This document shows positions 17,197 through 26,942 of a stretch of 64,000 bases of DNA, piece by piece. The stretch spans positions 65,190 to 129,189 of the forward strand of contig JAITCH010000009.1 of the NCBI GenBank assembly GCA_031283185.1, given 5' to 3'. Below the pieces are notes generated by a model that was not told the DNA's origin, did no database searches, and worked only from the letters and a program-made list of their open reading frames with translations. How positions within the stretch are numbered: the stretch's first letter is position 1; each line of letters begins with the position of its first letter. This DNA comes from Rickettsiales bacterium (lineage in GTDB: Bacteria; Pseudomonadota; Alphaproteobacteria; Rs-D84). Made by a program: the position numbers and the translations under genes.

Positions 17197-17997
17197 ATGA
17201 TCCATTCAACCGCTATCGTTCACAAAAACGCCATCATCGGTCAAGATGTCGAAATCGGCGCATACTGCATAATCGGCGACCAAGTTAAACTCGGCGACCG
17301 CGTCATCCTTAAATCCCATGTCGTAGTCGAAGGTCCCACCGAAATCGGCGAGGACACAATCATCTATCCCTTCGCCGCCATCGGCACAAAAGGGCAAGAC
17401 CTGAAATTCCAAGAAGACGACCAAATGTCCGGCGTCAAAATCGGCAAGCGCAATCGCATCCGCGAATATGCCACCATTCAACAAGGAACCCCCGCATCAA
17501 AGGGCACAATCGTTGGCGATGACTGCCAGATTATGATCAACGCCCATGTCGCCCACGACTGCATCCTTGGCAACAACATCATCCTTTCCAATGTCGTGCA
17601 ACTCGCCGGTCATGTGGAAGTCGAAGACTTTGCAATCGTATCCGGGATGGCCGCCGTCCACCAATTCTGCCGCATCGGAAAATACGCGATTGTCGGCGGC
17701 GTCAGCGGAGTCGCAAACGATGTTCTGCCTTATAGTATCTCGGACGGACGGCCTGCGATTTACAAGACCCTGAACCGCGTGGGACTTTCGCGCCACGGAA
17801 TCGGCAACGATGATATGCACGCAATTTATGAAGTCTACAAAGCGTTGTTCGACAAGTCTGATATTACAAGTTCAGTTGCAAGCCGATTGAAAGAAATTCG
17901 GAAAAAGGTAAAGGATAGTCCGTATGCAATGGACGCGCTTGATTTTATAGAGAATCGGTCGAAGCGCGGCGCAACCGATTTTTCTAAACGCGAATGA
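17197..17997 (+). CDS. lpxA: UDP-N-acetylglucosamine acyltransferase LpxA
   Basis: 266 aa, normal length. First step of lipid A synthesis: 3-O-acylation of UDP-GlcNAc from acyl-ACP. Left-handed beta-helix hexapeptide repeats run through residues 1-190 (VEIGAYCIIGDQVKLGDRV), the catalytic His lies in INAHVAHDC, and the conserved MAAVHQFCRIGKYA follows. A helical C-terminus completes the trimer fold. It overlaps lpxB by four bases. LpxD and FabZ, often adjacent, are not in this window. Confidence 0.96.
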   Translation: MIHSTAIVHKNAIIGQDVEIGAYCIIGDQVKLGDRVILKSHVVVEGPTEIGEDTIIYPFAAIGTKGQDLKFQEDDQMSGVKIGKRNRIREYATIQQGTPASKGTIVGDDCQIMINAHVAHDCILGNNIILSNVVQLAGHVEVEDFAIVSGMAAVHQFCRIGKYAIVGGVSGVANDVLPYSISDGRPAIYKTLNRVGLSRHGIGNDDMHAIYEVYKALFDKSDITSSVASRLKEIRKKVKDSPYAMDALDFIENRSKRGATDFSKRE

Positions 17998-19094
17998 ACA
18001 ACAAAATCAAAATTTTCATAATGGCTGGTGAAGCATCTGGCGATGTGCTTGGCGCGTCAGTTATGCGTAGTTTCGGCAATCAAGCAGAATTCCGCGGCAT
18101 CGGCGGAATGAATATGACTTCGGCGGGACTTAAATCAATTTTCCCAATGGCCGATTTGTCCGTTATGGGATTGTCCGCAGTTATCGCAAGAATTTGGACA
18201 TTGCTCCGCCGTATTCGGCAAGCCGCAGACGCAATTAAAAAATGGAATCCCGATGTCGTGCTGTCCATAGATTCGCCCGGCTTTGCCAAGGCAGTCGCAA
18301 AAAAAATCGGCAAGGGCAATGGCGCGAAACTTTATCATTTTGTTGCGCCGCAGGTATGGGCTTGGCGTGCCGGACGCGCGAAAAAATTTGCGAAACTATT
18401 TGATCGGCTTTATTGCTTTTTTGATTTCGAAGTTCCGTATTTTACAAAGTTCGGTTTGCCGACAATTCCAGTCGGTCATCCTATTGCGGACGGAGAAATC
18501 AGAAACTTCATTGGTCGGAAACGCGACAATAAAATGATCGCGCTTTTGCCCGGTTCGCGCCCGGCAGAAGTCGCAGCGCATATGCCGTTATTGGGCGCGG
18601 TTGCGGAAAATTTTCCAGGATATAAAATTATGGTTCCTGTCGCCGACCCAGTTCGGGCACAAGTTGTAGCGGCTGCGAAATCATGGAATGCAAAGCCGAT
18701 TTTCGCCGCCAGTCAAAACCGATATTCTGTTTTCGCCGATGCCGCATTGGCAGTGGTGGCAAGCGGAACGGCAAGCGCGGAACTGGCGGTGCTTCATACC
18801 CCGGCAGTGGTGGTTTATAAGACGAGCGCGCTGACATATTGGGGATTTCGTCTGGTATCAAAAATCAAATTTGTTTCATTGGTGAATATAATAATGGGGC
18901 GGAAAATTTATCCTGAATTTTTACAGCATAACGCGACTGCAAATAATGTTATTATGTCCGCGCATAAAATTTTGGATGATGATGCTGTGCGCGAAAAGAT
19001 GATTTCAGAATTAGAATCGGCGGATAAAATTTGGTCGCTGGGCGGCCTTCCCGCAAGCGACATCCTCCGCGATGATTTAATAAAATCTTTATAG
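17994..19094 (+). CDS. lpxB: Lipid-A-disaccharide synthase LpxB
   Basis: 366 aa. It joins UDP-2,3-diacylglucosamine and lipid X to form the disaccharide of lipid A. Signatures are IMAGEASGDVLGASVM, IDSPGFAKAVAKK, HFVAPQVWAWRAGRAKK and LLPGSRPAEVAAHMPL, a GT19 pattern. Overlap with lpxA by ATGA indicates translational coupling. Its substrate-supplying partner LpxI is encoded at 43.5 kb. Confidence 0.96.
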   Translation: MNNKIKIFIMAGEASGDVLGASVMRSFGNQAEFRGIGGMNMTSAGLKSIFPMADLSVMGLSAVIARIWTLLRRIRQAADAIKKWNPDVVLSIDSPGFAKAVAKKIGKGNGAKLYHFVAPQVWAWRAGRAKKFAKLFDRLYCFFDFEVPYFTKFGLPTIPVGHPIADGEIRNFIGRKRDNKMIALLPGSRPAEVAAHMPLLGAVAENFPGYKIMVPVADPVRAQVVAAAKSWNAKPIFAASQNRYSVFADAALAVVASGTASAELAVLHTPAVVVYKTSALTYWGFRLVSKIKFVSLVNIIMGRKIYPEFLQHNATANNVIMSAHKILDDDAVREKMISELESADKIWSLGGLPASDILRDDLIKSL

Positions 19095-19261
19095 TTCCCC
19101 ACCCCGGATCAACAGGCTCAAAAGTCCCCTTCGCTGGCGAAGGGGTGCGCCCGAAGGGCGCGGGGTAGTGGTAAAAAATTCCCCGCCAATGGTGGCGGGG
19201 TGTCGCGCCGTAGCAAAGCGAAGGCGGACGGGGTGGTTAGATAATAAAAACTTCCCTACCC
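19095..19261. repeat. R-A and R-B between lpxB and groEL
   Basis: Convergent gap holding R-A (about 19121-19175, central module CGCCCGAAGGGCGC) and R-B (about 19178-19240). No classical U-run terminator is visible, so these hairpins may stop transcription from both sides. Confidence 0.8.
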
Positions 19262-20878
<1,617 letters not shown>

Positions 20879-20888
20879 TTATTTCTCC

Positions 20889-21173
20889 TTATAGTATTCC
20901 TAAAATATCTTTTTCTTTAATGATTACAAAGTCTTTTTCATCCAGTTTTATTTCAGATGCAGATCCGGCCCATTTAGCGAATAGAACGACATCGCCGACT
21001 TTGACGGACATTGGAATTTTGGTTCCGTTTTCATACGCGCCCTCACCGATTGCGATGACTTTACCACGCGATGGTTTTTCTTGGGCGTTGTCAGGGATAA
21101 TTATTCCGCCTGCTGTTTTTGATTCTTCTTCTAGACGGCTTATTAAAACGAAATCGCCAAGTGGTTTCAGCAT
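20889..21173 (-). CDS. groES: Co-chaperonin GroES
   Basis: 94 aa, normal length. The mobile loop (EEESKTAGGIIIPDNAQEKP) and the GDVVLFAKWAG strand are present. It caps GroEL and is the first gene of the operon. The ribosome site AAGGAG lies just upstream of the ATG. Confidence 0.97.
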   Translation of the reverse strand: MLKPLGDFVLISRLEEESKTAGGIIIPDNAQEKPSRGKVIAIGEGAYENGTKIPMSVKVGDVVLFAKWAGSASEIKLDEKDFVIIKEKDILGIL

Positions 21174-21205
21174 AATTTTCTCCTTGTTTTTAAGACATAC
21201 TGGAA

Positions 21206-21233
21206 ATATAGTGGAAGTATGAAAAATTTCAAG
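21206..21233 (-). promoter_or_regulatory. Heat-shock (RpoH-type) promoter of groESL
   Basis: On the minus strand: CTTGAA (21228-21233), 16-base spacer, CTATAT (21206-21211), about 33 bases before the groES ATG. CTTGAA plus CTATAT matches the alphaproteobacterial RpoH pattern. No CIRCE inverted repeat (TTAGCACTC) is present. Confidence 0.75.
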
Positions 21234-21244
21234 GGGTAAAAACT

Positions 21245-21592
21245 ATGTTTGATAATAATTATGATAGGAATAATGTCTTTGCCAAAATCATTCGTGGCGA
21301 ATTGCCATGTGATAAGGTTGCTGAATCTGAACACGCGATTGCGTTTCGGGACATTCATCCGAACGCGCCGTTTCATATTTTGGTCGCGCCAAGGGGGCCA
21401 TATGTGAACGCATATCATTTTATTCGCACGGCGAGCGCGGCGGAACAATTAGATTTCTGGAAGTTGGCAGCGGATGTTGCGGATATGGCCAATGCGGATG
21501 GATTTAATGGCGTTATGAATACGGGAAAATCGCACGGACAGGCTGTTCCACACTTTCATTTACATATTTTATCAGGTAAGAAACTTTTCTGA
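21245..21592 (+). CDS. HIT family nucleotide hydrolase (HinT-like)
   Basis: 115 aa. The histidine triad HFHLHIL is at the C-terminus, and the N-terminus FAKIIRGELPCDKVAESEHAIAFRDIHP matches HinT-type purine phosphoramidases. Cys is present but the usual zinc tetrad is not evident. Divergent from groESL across about 70 bases, so the two promoters share this gap. Confidence 0.9.
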   Translation: MFDNNYDRNNVFAKIIRGELPCDKVAESEHAIAFRDIHPNAPFHILVAPRGPYVNAYHFIRTASAAEQLDFWKLAADVADMANADGFNGVMNTGKSHGQAVPHFHLHILSGKKLF

Positions 21593-21600
21593 TTATTAAG

Positions 21601-21628
21601 TTGACCTTAGAAAATTTGGGTCTATAAT
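21601..21628 (+). promoter_or_regulatory. Sigma-70-type promoter of pyrC
   Basis: TTGACC (21601-21606), 16-base spacer, TATAAT (21623-21628). The transcript would have a short leader of about 38 bases before the pyrC ATG. The leader ends in AAGGTCAA, the inverse of the TTGACCTT in the -35 region. Confidence 0.75.
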
Positions 21629-21673
21629 CAATGCCCAAGGGGCAGAGAGAGCCAACTTAAAAAGGTCAAAGAA

Positions 21674-22744
21674 ATGAAATTAATTAATGCTCATCTTCAC
21701 GCCCGCGAAGACCACACAGCCGAATTTCGTGAGGTAATGCCAATATATACCACTGATTCCGCCGGGATTTATATGATGAATTTCCCAAAACCATTGGAAC
21801 TTGACGATGTCAAGGCTGCGGTTCATTATTGTGCGAAGTATGAAAATGCGATATTGAACGCGGCGCGCGCGGCTGGAAATCCAAAGCACTTGCCGTTGCT
21901 GATGATCGTGTTGAACGAAACGATGACGCCTTCTCAGTTAGGAAAATTTATTGAACGCGCCCGCGCGGATGGTCTGGGCTTGGCCGGGTTCAAGTTATTT
22001 TCCAAAGGGCAAAGCACGAATGCGGGATACGCGCCGACATTGGAACAAGCCAAAGGTCTGATTGATGTTTTGGAAACCGAAGAAGTTCCGCTCGCGCTTC
22101 ATATGGAGGATCCAGACGAACCGAACGCATCGCTGAAAGAAGAGGCTGCGATTAGCAAGACCTTGAAACAAATAGTGCACGATGGCCATCGCGTCCGCAA
22201 ATTGAAAGTATCGTTGGAACACATTTCGACTCGCGCGGCGATTCAGGCTGTTACAAAATACAACCTCAACTATACGATAAATCCGGCGCATATGTGGCTG
22301 TGTCAGGAAGATTTCGAGATAACGGATTTGTCTGCGGCGGAAGAAACGCTCAGCAAAAAATATCCGTTCTTTTTCTGCAAACCGATTTTGCAGACGATGA
22401 GGAACCGGGATCTACTTTGGGACATTTTTGCGGCCGATCAGTCTGGGCGTTTGATGCCTGGAACGGATAGTGCGCCGCACGACCGCGCGAAAAAGACAGG
22501 GGACAAACCGATGGCGGGGATATTTATGGGCGGCACATTTGACGCCTATATGAAGTCCGCTACTTGGGAGGGTGCTGCGCCTTGGCTTGCGAAAAGATTG
22601 GAAAAACTTTCTAAAAACGCGGCGGAGTTTTATAATATGAATTGGGATGATTTGGTGGATGCCAAAAATCCGAATTACGAAGCCCTTGATCGCGTGGTAG
22701 ATGTTCGGACATTGTCGATTAAAACACAGCGTGGCGGCAGATGA
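21674..22744 (+). CDS. pyrC: Dihydroorotase
   Basis: 356 aa. Ring closure of carbamoyl aspartate to dihydroorotate in pyrimidine synthesis. The metal motif INAHLHARED (HxH) is at the N-terminus, AGFKLFSKGQ supplies the probable carboxylated-Lys site, LHMED and SLEHIS carry metal histidines and GTDSAPHDRAKK the catalytic Asp. It belongs to the class II (PyrC-like) dihydroorotases. It overlaps the next gene by four bases. Confidence 0.92.
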   Translation: MKLINAHLHAREDHTAEFREVMPIYTTDSAGIYMMNFPKPLELDDVKAAVHYCAKYENAILNAARAAGNPKHLPLLMIVLNETMTPSQLGKFIERARADGLGLAGFKLFSKGQSTNAGYAPTLEQAKGLIDVLETEEVPLALHMEDPDEPNASLKEEAAISKTLKQIVHDGHRVRKLKVSLEHISTRAAIQAVTKYNLNYTINPAHMWLCQEDFEITDLSAAEETLSKKYPFFFCKPILQTMRNRDLLWDIFAADQSGRLMPGTDSAPHDRAKKTGDKPMAGIFMGGTFDAYMKSATWEGAAPWLAKRLEKLSKNAAEFYNMNWDDLVDAKNPNYEALDRVVDVRTLSIKTQRGGR

Positions 22745-24024
22745 AGTCTGAATCGCCTGAATTTTTCAGCGGCGATTGGGCTAAAACGGATGCGGCGAAT
22801 CTGGCGGCGATACGACAGGCATATGACGATGGCAAGATAAATTCGGATGCCAAAGAATATCTGGAATTATTGTATTCGGACGGGATGCGTTGGTTTTTCC
22901 GTGCGTTCAAGTTGCTGGGTCGATATTTGGGCCCTCCAAAGCACAAAATTTTAAGATATAATTTTGAAACTTTGTCAGCGGATACTACGCATCTTAAAAT
23001 CAGTGATATTAATCCGTTGCATAATTATATAGTGTATCACCGCCTTGATCAGGATCCTGTTCGTAATCAGTTTTTCGGGATGAGCAAGGCCGGAAGGGTT
23101 GACCTGTTGGTTTCCAGTATAATTACTATGTTGATTTCTTCGCAGAAAAAAGTTGCTCGTGCTATTGAAAAGGTTTCCTTAGATTCCAGATATTATCGGG
23201 AACACGCGATTGCGATTGCATCGGCCCGTGAACGCGCGAAATCGGACGCAGAGTTTGATGAATTGACCAGAAAGATAATTCCGCCGTATAAAAGATTGAA
23301 AGATGTTTATCGCGTGAAGTGCTTGTTTGACATTATGCCTCAACTGCGAGCATTTGTGAATGGGCTTACCAGTTCAATGCCGGATAGGATCATTGCGGCA
23401 TATGACAAATTTTATAGTCATAAGAATCAGCGCAATTACCGCGATTCCAAGATTATCATAGACATTGGGCAGAACGGGGTGGTTATACCGCTTGAAATAA
23501 TTTGCCAGGTTCGGACATTTTTTGATTTTGAAAATGCTTCGCATGACATTTATGTTGCGTATCGCAAGGGGAATCAAAATTTATGGGATAATACGGGCAT
23601 ATCGAAATTGCACGAAGCGGGTGTGTGGTCGTATAATGAAGTGGTGTGCGATTGCACGCGCCAGTTGTTTGATCGGATTGGCTGGAACATATTGTATAAT
23701 CAGAATAATGACATTTTTGAAAGTTTGTTTGATGGTTTTCCGCGTAATAATATCGCGCATTATCCACGGAGTTTGATTGATTCTATTAACGCGAAACTTG
23801 CCGAGAATATAGAAAGCGGAAATTTTGCGATTGAGAATGCCCCGCGAAGGATGTCGAATACAGAGTTAATGTTGATATTTGAATATATGGCGGCGTTTGT
23901 GTTAAGTGCGGCGATGCCATATGCGAATTCGATGCATAATGTAGCGGGCGATACGATGCCGACCAAGTTCTTTAATTTTGTTATGGCGGAATTAAGCGAG
24001 TATTATAAAACGCTTGCAAAGTAG
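22741..24024 (+). CDS. Unknown protein, possible RelA/SpoT-like domain
   Basis: 427 aa, no signal peptide. I do not recognise it with confidence. Residues about 180-280 show an order of segments reminiscent of the (p)ppGpp synthetase fold: KRLKDVYRVKCLFDI, then RNYRDSKIIIDIG, then VIPLEIICQVRTF and SHDIYVAYRKG. These recall the RelA segments D-x-x-G-x-R, GYRSIH and PVEIQIRT. The resemblance is by eye only. Flanking regions are helical. It is translationally coupled to pyrC (ATGA) and followed by rho. It could be a divergent nucleotide pyrophosphokinase, a toxSAS-type enzyme or unrelated. Confidence 0.7.
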   Translation: MKSESPEFFSGDWAKTDAANLAAIRQAYDDGKINSDAKEYLELLYSDGMRWFFRAFKLLGRYLGPPKHKILRYNFETLSADTTHLKISDINPLHNYIVYHRLDQDPVRNQFFGMSKAGRVDLLVSSIITMLISSQKKVARAIEKVSLDSRYYREHAIAIASARERAKSDAEFDELTRKIIPPYKRLKDVYRVKCLFDIMPQLRAFVNGLTSSMPDRIIAAYDKFYSHKNQRNYRDSKIIIDIGQNGVVIPLEIICQVRTFFDFENASHDIYVAYRKGNQNLWDNTGISKLHEAGVWSYNEVVCDCTRQLFDRIGWNILYNQNNDIFESLFDGFPRNNIAHYPRSLIDSINAKLAENIESGNFAIENAPRRMSNTELMLIFEYMAAFVLSAAMPYANSMHNVAGDTMPTKFFNFVMAELSEYYKTLAK

Positions 24025-24041
24025 CGGATTATTGTTATAAT
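24014..24041 (+). promoter_or_regulatory. Sigma-70-type promoter of rho
   Basis: TTGCAA (24014-24019), 16-base spacer, TATAAT (24036-24041), overlapping the end of the upstream gene. It places the transcript start near 24048, after the upstream GTG used by the ORF track, and so supports the ATG at about 24101. Confidence 0.75.
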
Positions 24042-24100
24042 GCGTGTATGAACGGCATTCGCCGTTTGAATCTCACTTATATTTATCAAAAGGAAATACT

Positions 24101-25366
24101 ATGTTGGTCAAAGACCTGAAATCCAAGTCTGCAAAAGATTTGTTGGTAATTGCTGAATCTGCGGGCATTGAAAGCCCATCGCAACTAAACGCGCAGCAGC
24201 TGAGATTTGCTATTGCCAAAACGGCGATACTTGCCGAGCCGGATGTTAGACATATTGGCGAAGGCGTTCTGGAAAGAATGCAGGACGGGTTCGGATTTTT
24301 AAGACAGCCAGAGGCGAATTATTTGGCAGGACCCGATGACATTTATGTGAATCCGGGATTGATCAGGCAGTATGGTTTGCGGACGGGGGATTATGTCCAG
24401 GGCGCGATTTCTGCGCCGGCGGATGGGGAAAGGTATTTGGCACTCAGCGATGTTTCGATGGTGAACGGGTTAAAGCCCGAAGAAATTTTCCACCGCGTTT
24501 CGTTTGATGATATGACGCCGTTATACCCGGATGAAATGTTAAAAATGGAAACGGAGAATGATGCCGAAAAAGGGCGCAGTCTAGCGGCACGCGTTATTGA
24601 TTTGATTTCGCCAACGGGCAAGGGGCAGCGGACATTGATAGTTGCACCGCCGCGAACTGGTAAAACCGTTATGTTGCAGAATATCGCACATTCCATTGCG
24701 ACTAATCATCCGAAAGTCAAATTGATTGTGTTGTTGATTGACGAACGACCAGAAGAAGTTACCGATATGCAGCGCACCGTCAAGGGCGAGGTTATATCAT
24801 CGACATTTGACGAACCTGCGACACGCCATGTCCAGGTTGCGGAAATGGTTATTGAAAAAGCGAAACGATTGGTAGAGGGCGGCGAAGATGTGGTGGTGTT
24901 GTTGGATTCCATTACAAGACTTGGCCGTGCTTATAATACCGTCGTCCCAAGTTCGGGCAAGGTTTTGACGGGCGGCGTTGACGCGCACGCGCTTCAAAGA
25001 CCGAAAAGATTTTTTGGTGCGGCGCGAAATATCGAGAACGGCGGATCGCTGACGATTATCGCAACGGCGTTGATTGATACTGGATCGAAAATGGACGAAA
25101 TCATATTCGAAGAATTTAAGGGCACGGGAAATTCGGAAATCATATTGGATCGCAAATTGTCAGATAAACGCGTTTATCCTGCGATTGACATTACTAAATC
25201 CGGCACGCGTAAAGATGACTTGTTGGTGGATAAAGCGACCTTATCCAAGATGTGGGTATTGCGCCGTATTATCAATCCGATGGGAACATTGGAAGCGATG
25301 GAATTCTTGCTTGATAAAATGCGGACGACTAAGAGCAATGTTGATTTCTTCAATTCAATGAATTAA
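24101..25366 (+). CDS. rho: Transcription termination factor Rho
   Basis: 421 aa from the ATG that follows AAGGAAAT (the ORF track starts upstream at a GTG). Hexameric RNA helicase that ends transcription. It carries the N-terminal Rho helix domain ([20 protein letters not shown]), the OB-fold [21 protein letters not shown], Walker A in VAPPRTGKT, Walker B region [16 protein letters not shown] and the R-loop [13 protein letters not shown]. It has a promoter of its own and is followed by R-C and R-B repeats. Confidence 0.96.
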   Translation: MLVKDLKSKSAKDLLVIAESAGIESPSQLNAQQLRFAIAKTAILAEPDVRHIGEGVLERMQDGFGFLRQPEANYLAGPDDIYVNPGLIRQYGLRTGDYVQGAISAPADGERYLALSDVSMVNGLKPEEIFHRVSFDDMTPLYPDEMLKMETENDAEKGRSLAARVIDLISPTGKGQRTLIVAPPRTGKTVMLQNIAHSIATNHPKVKLIVLLIDERPEEVTDMQRTVKGEVISSTFDEPATRHVQVAEMVIEKAKRLVEGGEDVVVLLDSITRLGRAYNTVVPSSGKVLTGGVDAHALQRPKRFFGAARNIENGGSLTIIATALIDTGSKMDEIIFEEFKGTGNSEIILDRKLSDKRVYPAIDITKSGTRKDDLLVDKATLSKMWVLRRIINPMGTLEAMEFLLDKMRTTKSNVDFFNSMN

Positions 25367-25484
25367 TTTCATAAAATTCCCCGCCAATAATAATGTCATC
25401 CCGGTGCTTGACACCGGGATCTCGCCGAATAAAAATTCCCCGCCAAGGGTGGCGGGGTGGACGCGAAGCGGACGGGGTGGTTCG
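25367..25484. repeat. R-C and R-B repeats after rho
   Basis: R-C (about 25390-25424, CCCGGTGCTTGACACCGGG) followed by R-B (about 25434-25480) with the short module GACGCGAAGCGGAC. Confidence 0.8.
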
Positions 25485-25486
25485 AC

Positions 25487-25723
25487 TTACTTCTTCTTCC
25501 CAGCCTTTTTATCCAACTCAGCCATAATTTTATCTTTGTTCGGCAGGAAAAAGTCCAACACAGCCCAAACGACGGCGGTAAGACCCATTATGAAAGATCC
25601 TGCGAAAAGGGATACGACACCGATTGCGCGGATGGCTTGCGAATTTTTACCTGGTCTAACGACGGCGATCAGGATACCGAGTGCGCCCATAAGGCCGGAA
25701 AGTGTTACGATTATTTCATCCAT
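25487..25723 (-). CDS. Small two-helix membrane protein
   Basis: 78 aa. Two hydrophobic segments (ETVTLSGLMGALGILIAVV-like near the start and GVVSLFAGSFIMGLTAVVWAVLDFF) separated by a short polar turn, with a basic tail DKKAGKKK. I do not recognise the family. AAGGAG lies before the ATG. Convergent with rho across two repeats. Confidence 0.7.
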   Translation of the reverse strand: MDEIIVTLSGLMGALGILIAVVRPGKNSQAIRAIGVVSLFAGSFIMGLTAVVWAVLDFFLPNKDKIMAELDKKAGKKK

Positions 25724-25801
25724 AATAAACTCCTTTTTGTTTATGGAGATATTATATCATATCTAATATACATACCCAAACGGATAACTTTCCCCTACAT
25801 T

Positions 25802-25908
25802 ATTAATTCCCCTCCAAGGTGGAGGGGTGTCGCGCCGTAGCGAAGCGTAGGCGGACGGGGTAGTGGTCAATGTCATCCCGGTGCTTGACCCCGGGATCTT
25901 GCCGACTA
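25802..25908. repeat. Hybrid R-B/R-A repeat and R-C repeat
   Basis: An R-B left hairpin (CCCCTCCAAGGTGGAGGGG) joined to an R-A right arm (GGACGGGGTAGTGGTCA), followed by an R-C palindrome. A clear case of recombined repeat modules. Confidence 0.8.
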
Positions 25909-25972
25909 AAAATCCCTCTTCCCAAAAACTTTAATTTGATTTTTATGATATATGATGTAAAATGCGGCTGTT

Positions 25973-26049
25973 GCGCCCGTAGCTCAGCTGGATAGAGCAA
26001 CAGATTTCTAATCTGTGGGTCATAAGTTCGAATCTTATCGGGCGCGCCA
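25973..26049 (+). tRNA. tRNA-Arg (TCT)
   Basis: 77 nt including the encoded CCA. Acceptor stem GCGCCCG/CGGGCGC, D arm AGCTCAGCTGGATAGAGC, anticodon arm CAGATTTCTAATCTG with anticodon TCT and T arm with GTTCGAATC. A promoter TTGATT-16-TAAAAT lies just upstream. Confidence 0.95.
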
Positions 26050-26131
26050 ACATAAAAGTGAAACTCCTTGACTTTTGCGTGTGCGTGTCGTATTCTCGCC
26101 CCACGATAATTCAAGTTCAAAAGGATTCAAA

Positions 26132-26446
26132 ATGGGCAGACTTTGCGAAGTAACGGGCAAAAAAACCGAAGTTGGTATGAATGTTTCGCATTCTCACCGC
26201 AGGACGAAACGCACTTTCAAACCGAATTTATGTGATTTAAGATTCAAGAGCGAGGCACTCGGGCGCGAATTTTCATTGCGTTTATCTGCGGCTGGACTTC
26301 GCACATTGGTAAAGCACGGCGGCTTGGACGAATATGTGCAAAGCAAGCCGATTTCGCGCTTGACTCCGGAGATGGCGGCGATAAAGAAAGCGATTGCGAA
26401 AAAGACTGCCAAGACTGCGACCAAGGCGAAGGCGAAAGCGAAATAA
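26132..26446 (+). CDS. rpmB: 50S ribosomal protein L28
   Basis: 104 aa from the ATG at 26132 (the track begins at an upstream alternative codon). Core MGRLCEVTGKKTEVGMNVSHSHRRTKR is the L28 signature, with no zinc cysteine pair. The C-terminus carries an alphaproteobacterial-style Ala/Lys-rich extension (KKTAKTATKAKAKAK). It lies between two tRNA genes and is followed after nine bases by tRNA-Leu. Confidence 0.95.
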   Translation: MGRLCEVTGKKTEVGMNVSHSHRRTKRTFKPNLCDLRFKSEALGREFSLRLSAAGLRTLVKHGGLDEYVQSKPISRLTPEMAAIKKAIAKKTAKTATKAKAKAK

Positions 26447-26455
26447 CAAGAAATT

Positions 26456-26540
26456 GGGCGAGTGGCGGAACTGGTAGACGCAGCAGACTCAAAATCTGCC
26501 GCCGAAAGGTTTGGGGGTTCGATTCCCCCCTCGCCCACCA
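26456..26540 (+). tRNA. tRNA-Leu (CAA)
   Basis: 85 nt with encoded CCA and a long variable arm. Acceptor stem GGGCGAG/CTCGCCC, anticodon arm GCAGACTCAAAATCTGC with anticodon CAA and T arm GGTTCGATTCC. The 3' end is duplicated about 90 bases downstream. Confidence 0.95.
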
Positions 26541-26587
26541 AAACTCAGCAATTACCTTCCATCGCATCCTTGCGATGCACACATTAA

Positions 26588-26621
26588 AAAATCCGCTAAT
26601 AACGCGGATTTTTTGTGTGTT
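26588..26621 (+). terminator. Terminator after tRNA-Leu
   Basis: AAAAAATCCGC, loop TAATAAC-like, GCGGATTTTTT. A perfect stem ending in a U-run that closes the rpmB-tRNA-Leu unit. It lies between the tRNA 3' end and its duplicate. Confidence 0.9.
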
Positions 26622-26631
26622 TATACGCTCG

Positions 26632-26656
26632 GATTCGATTCCCCCCTCGCCCACCA
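26632..26656 (+). repeat. Duplicate of tRNA-Leu 3' end (att-like)
   Basis: TTCGATTCCCCCCTCGCCCACCA repeats the T arm, acceptor strand and CCA of the tRNA-Leu at 26518-26540 exactly. A duplicated tRNA 3' end is the usual trace of site-specific integration at a tRNA gene. Only about 95 bases and no integrase lie between the copies. Confidence 0.75.
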
Positions 26657-26659
26657 AAT

Positions 26660-26942
26660 CTATCGTCATCCACGCGCCCGGGGTCCCCACGAACTTGTTC
26701 GTGGGGTGGGGATGGCGGGGATCTCAAATTGTATAATGCGAATAAATTCCCCGCCAATGGTGGCGGGGTGTCGCGCCGTAGCGAAGCGTAGGCGGACGGG
26801 GTGGTTGGTGCTTGATAATCGCACAAAGTCCCCTTCGCTGGCGAAGGGGTGCCCGCAGGGCGGGGTAGTGGTAATAAGTCATTGCCCGACTTGATCGGGC
26901 AATCTCGGCAAAATAAACTCCCCTCCTACTGAGGGGATTTTT
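26660..26942. repeat. Repeat-filled gap before purM stop
   Basis: No gene. R-C-like palindromes near 26665-26725, R-B at about 26747-26810, R-A at about 26824-26878 (module GCCCGCAGGGC) and R-C at about 26877-26912. It separates the plus-strand tRNA unit from minus-strand purM. Confidence 0.8.

Noticed and set aside
21181-21244. CIRCE operator before groESL
   Set aside because: The TTAGCACTC inverted repeat is not present in the gap.
24044-24100. Upstream GTG start of Rho in the ORF track
   Set aside because: A good promoter places the transcript start after this codon, and the ATG at about 24101 has a better ribosome site and the normal Rho N-terminus.
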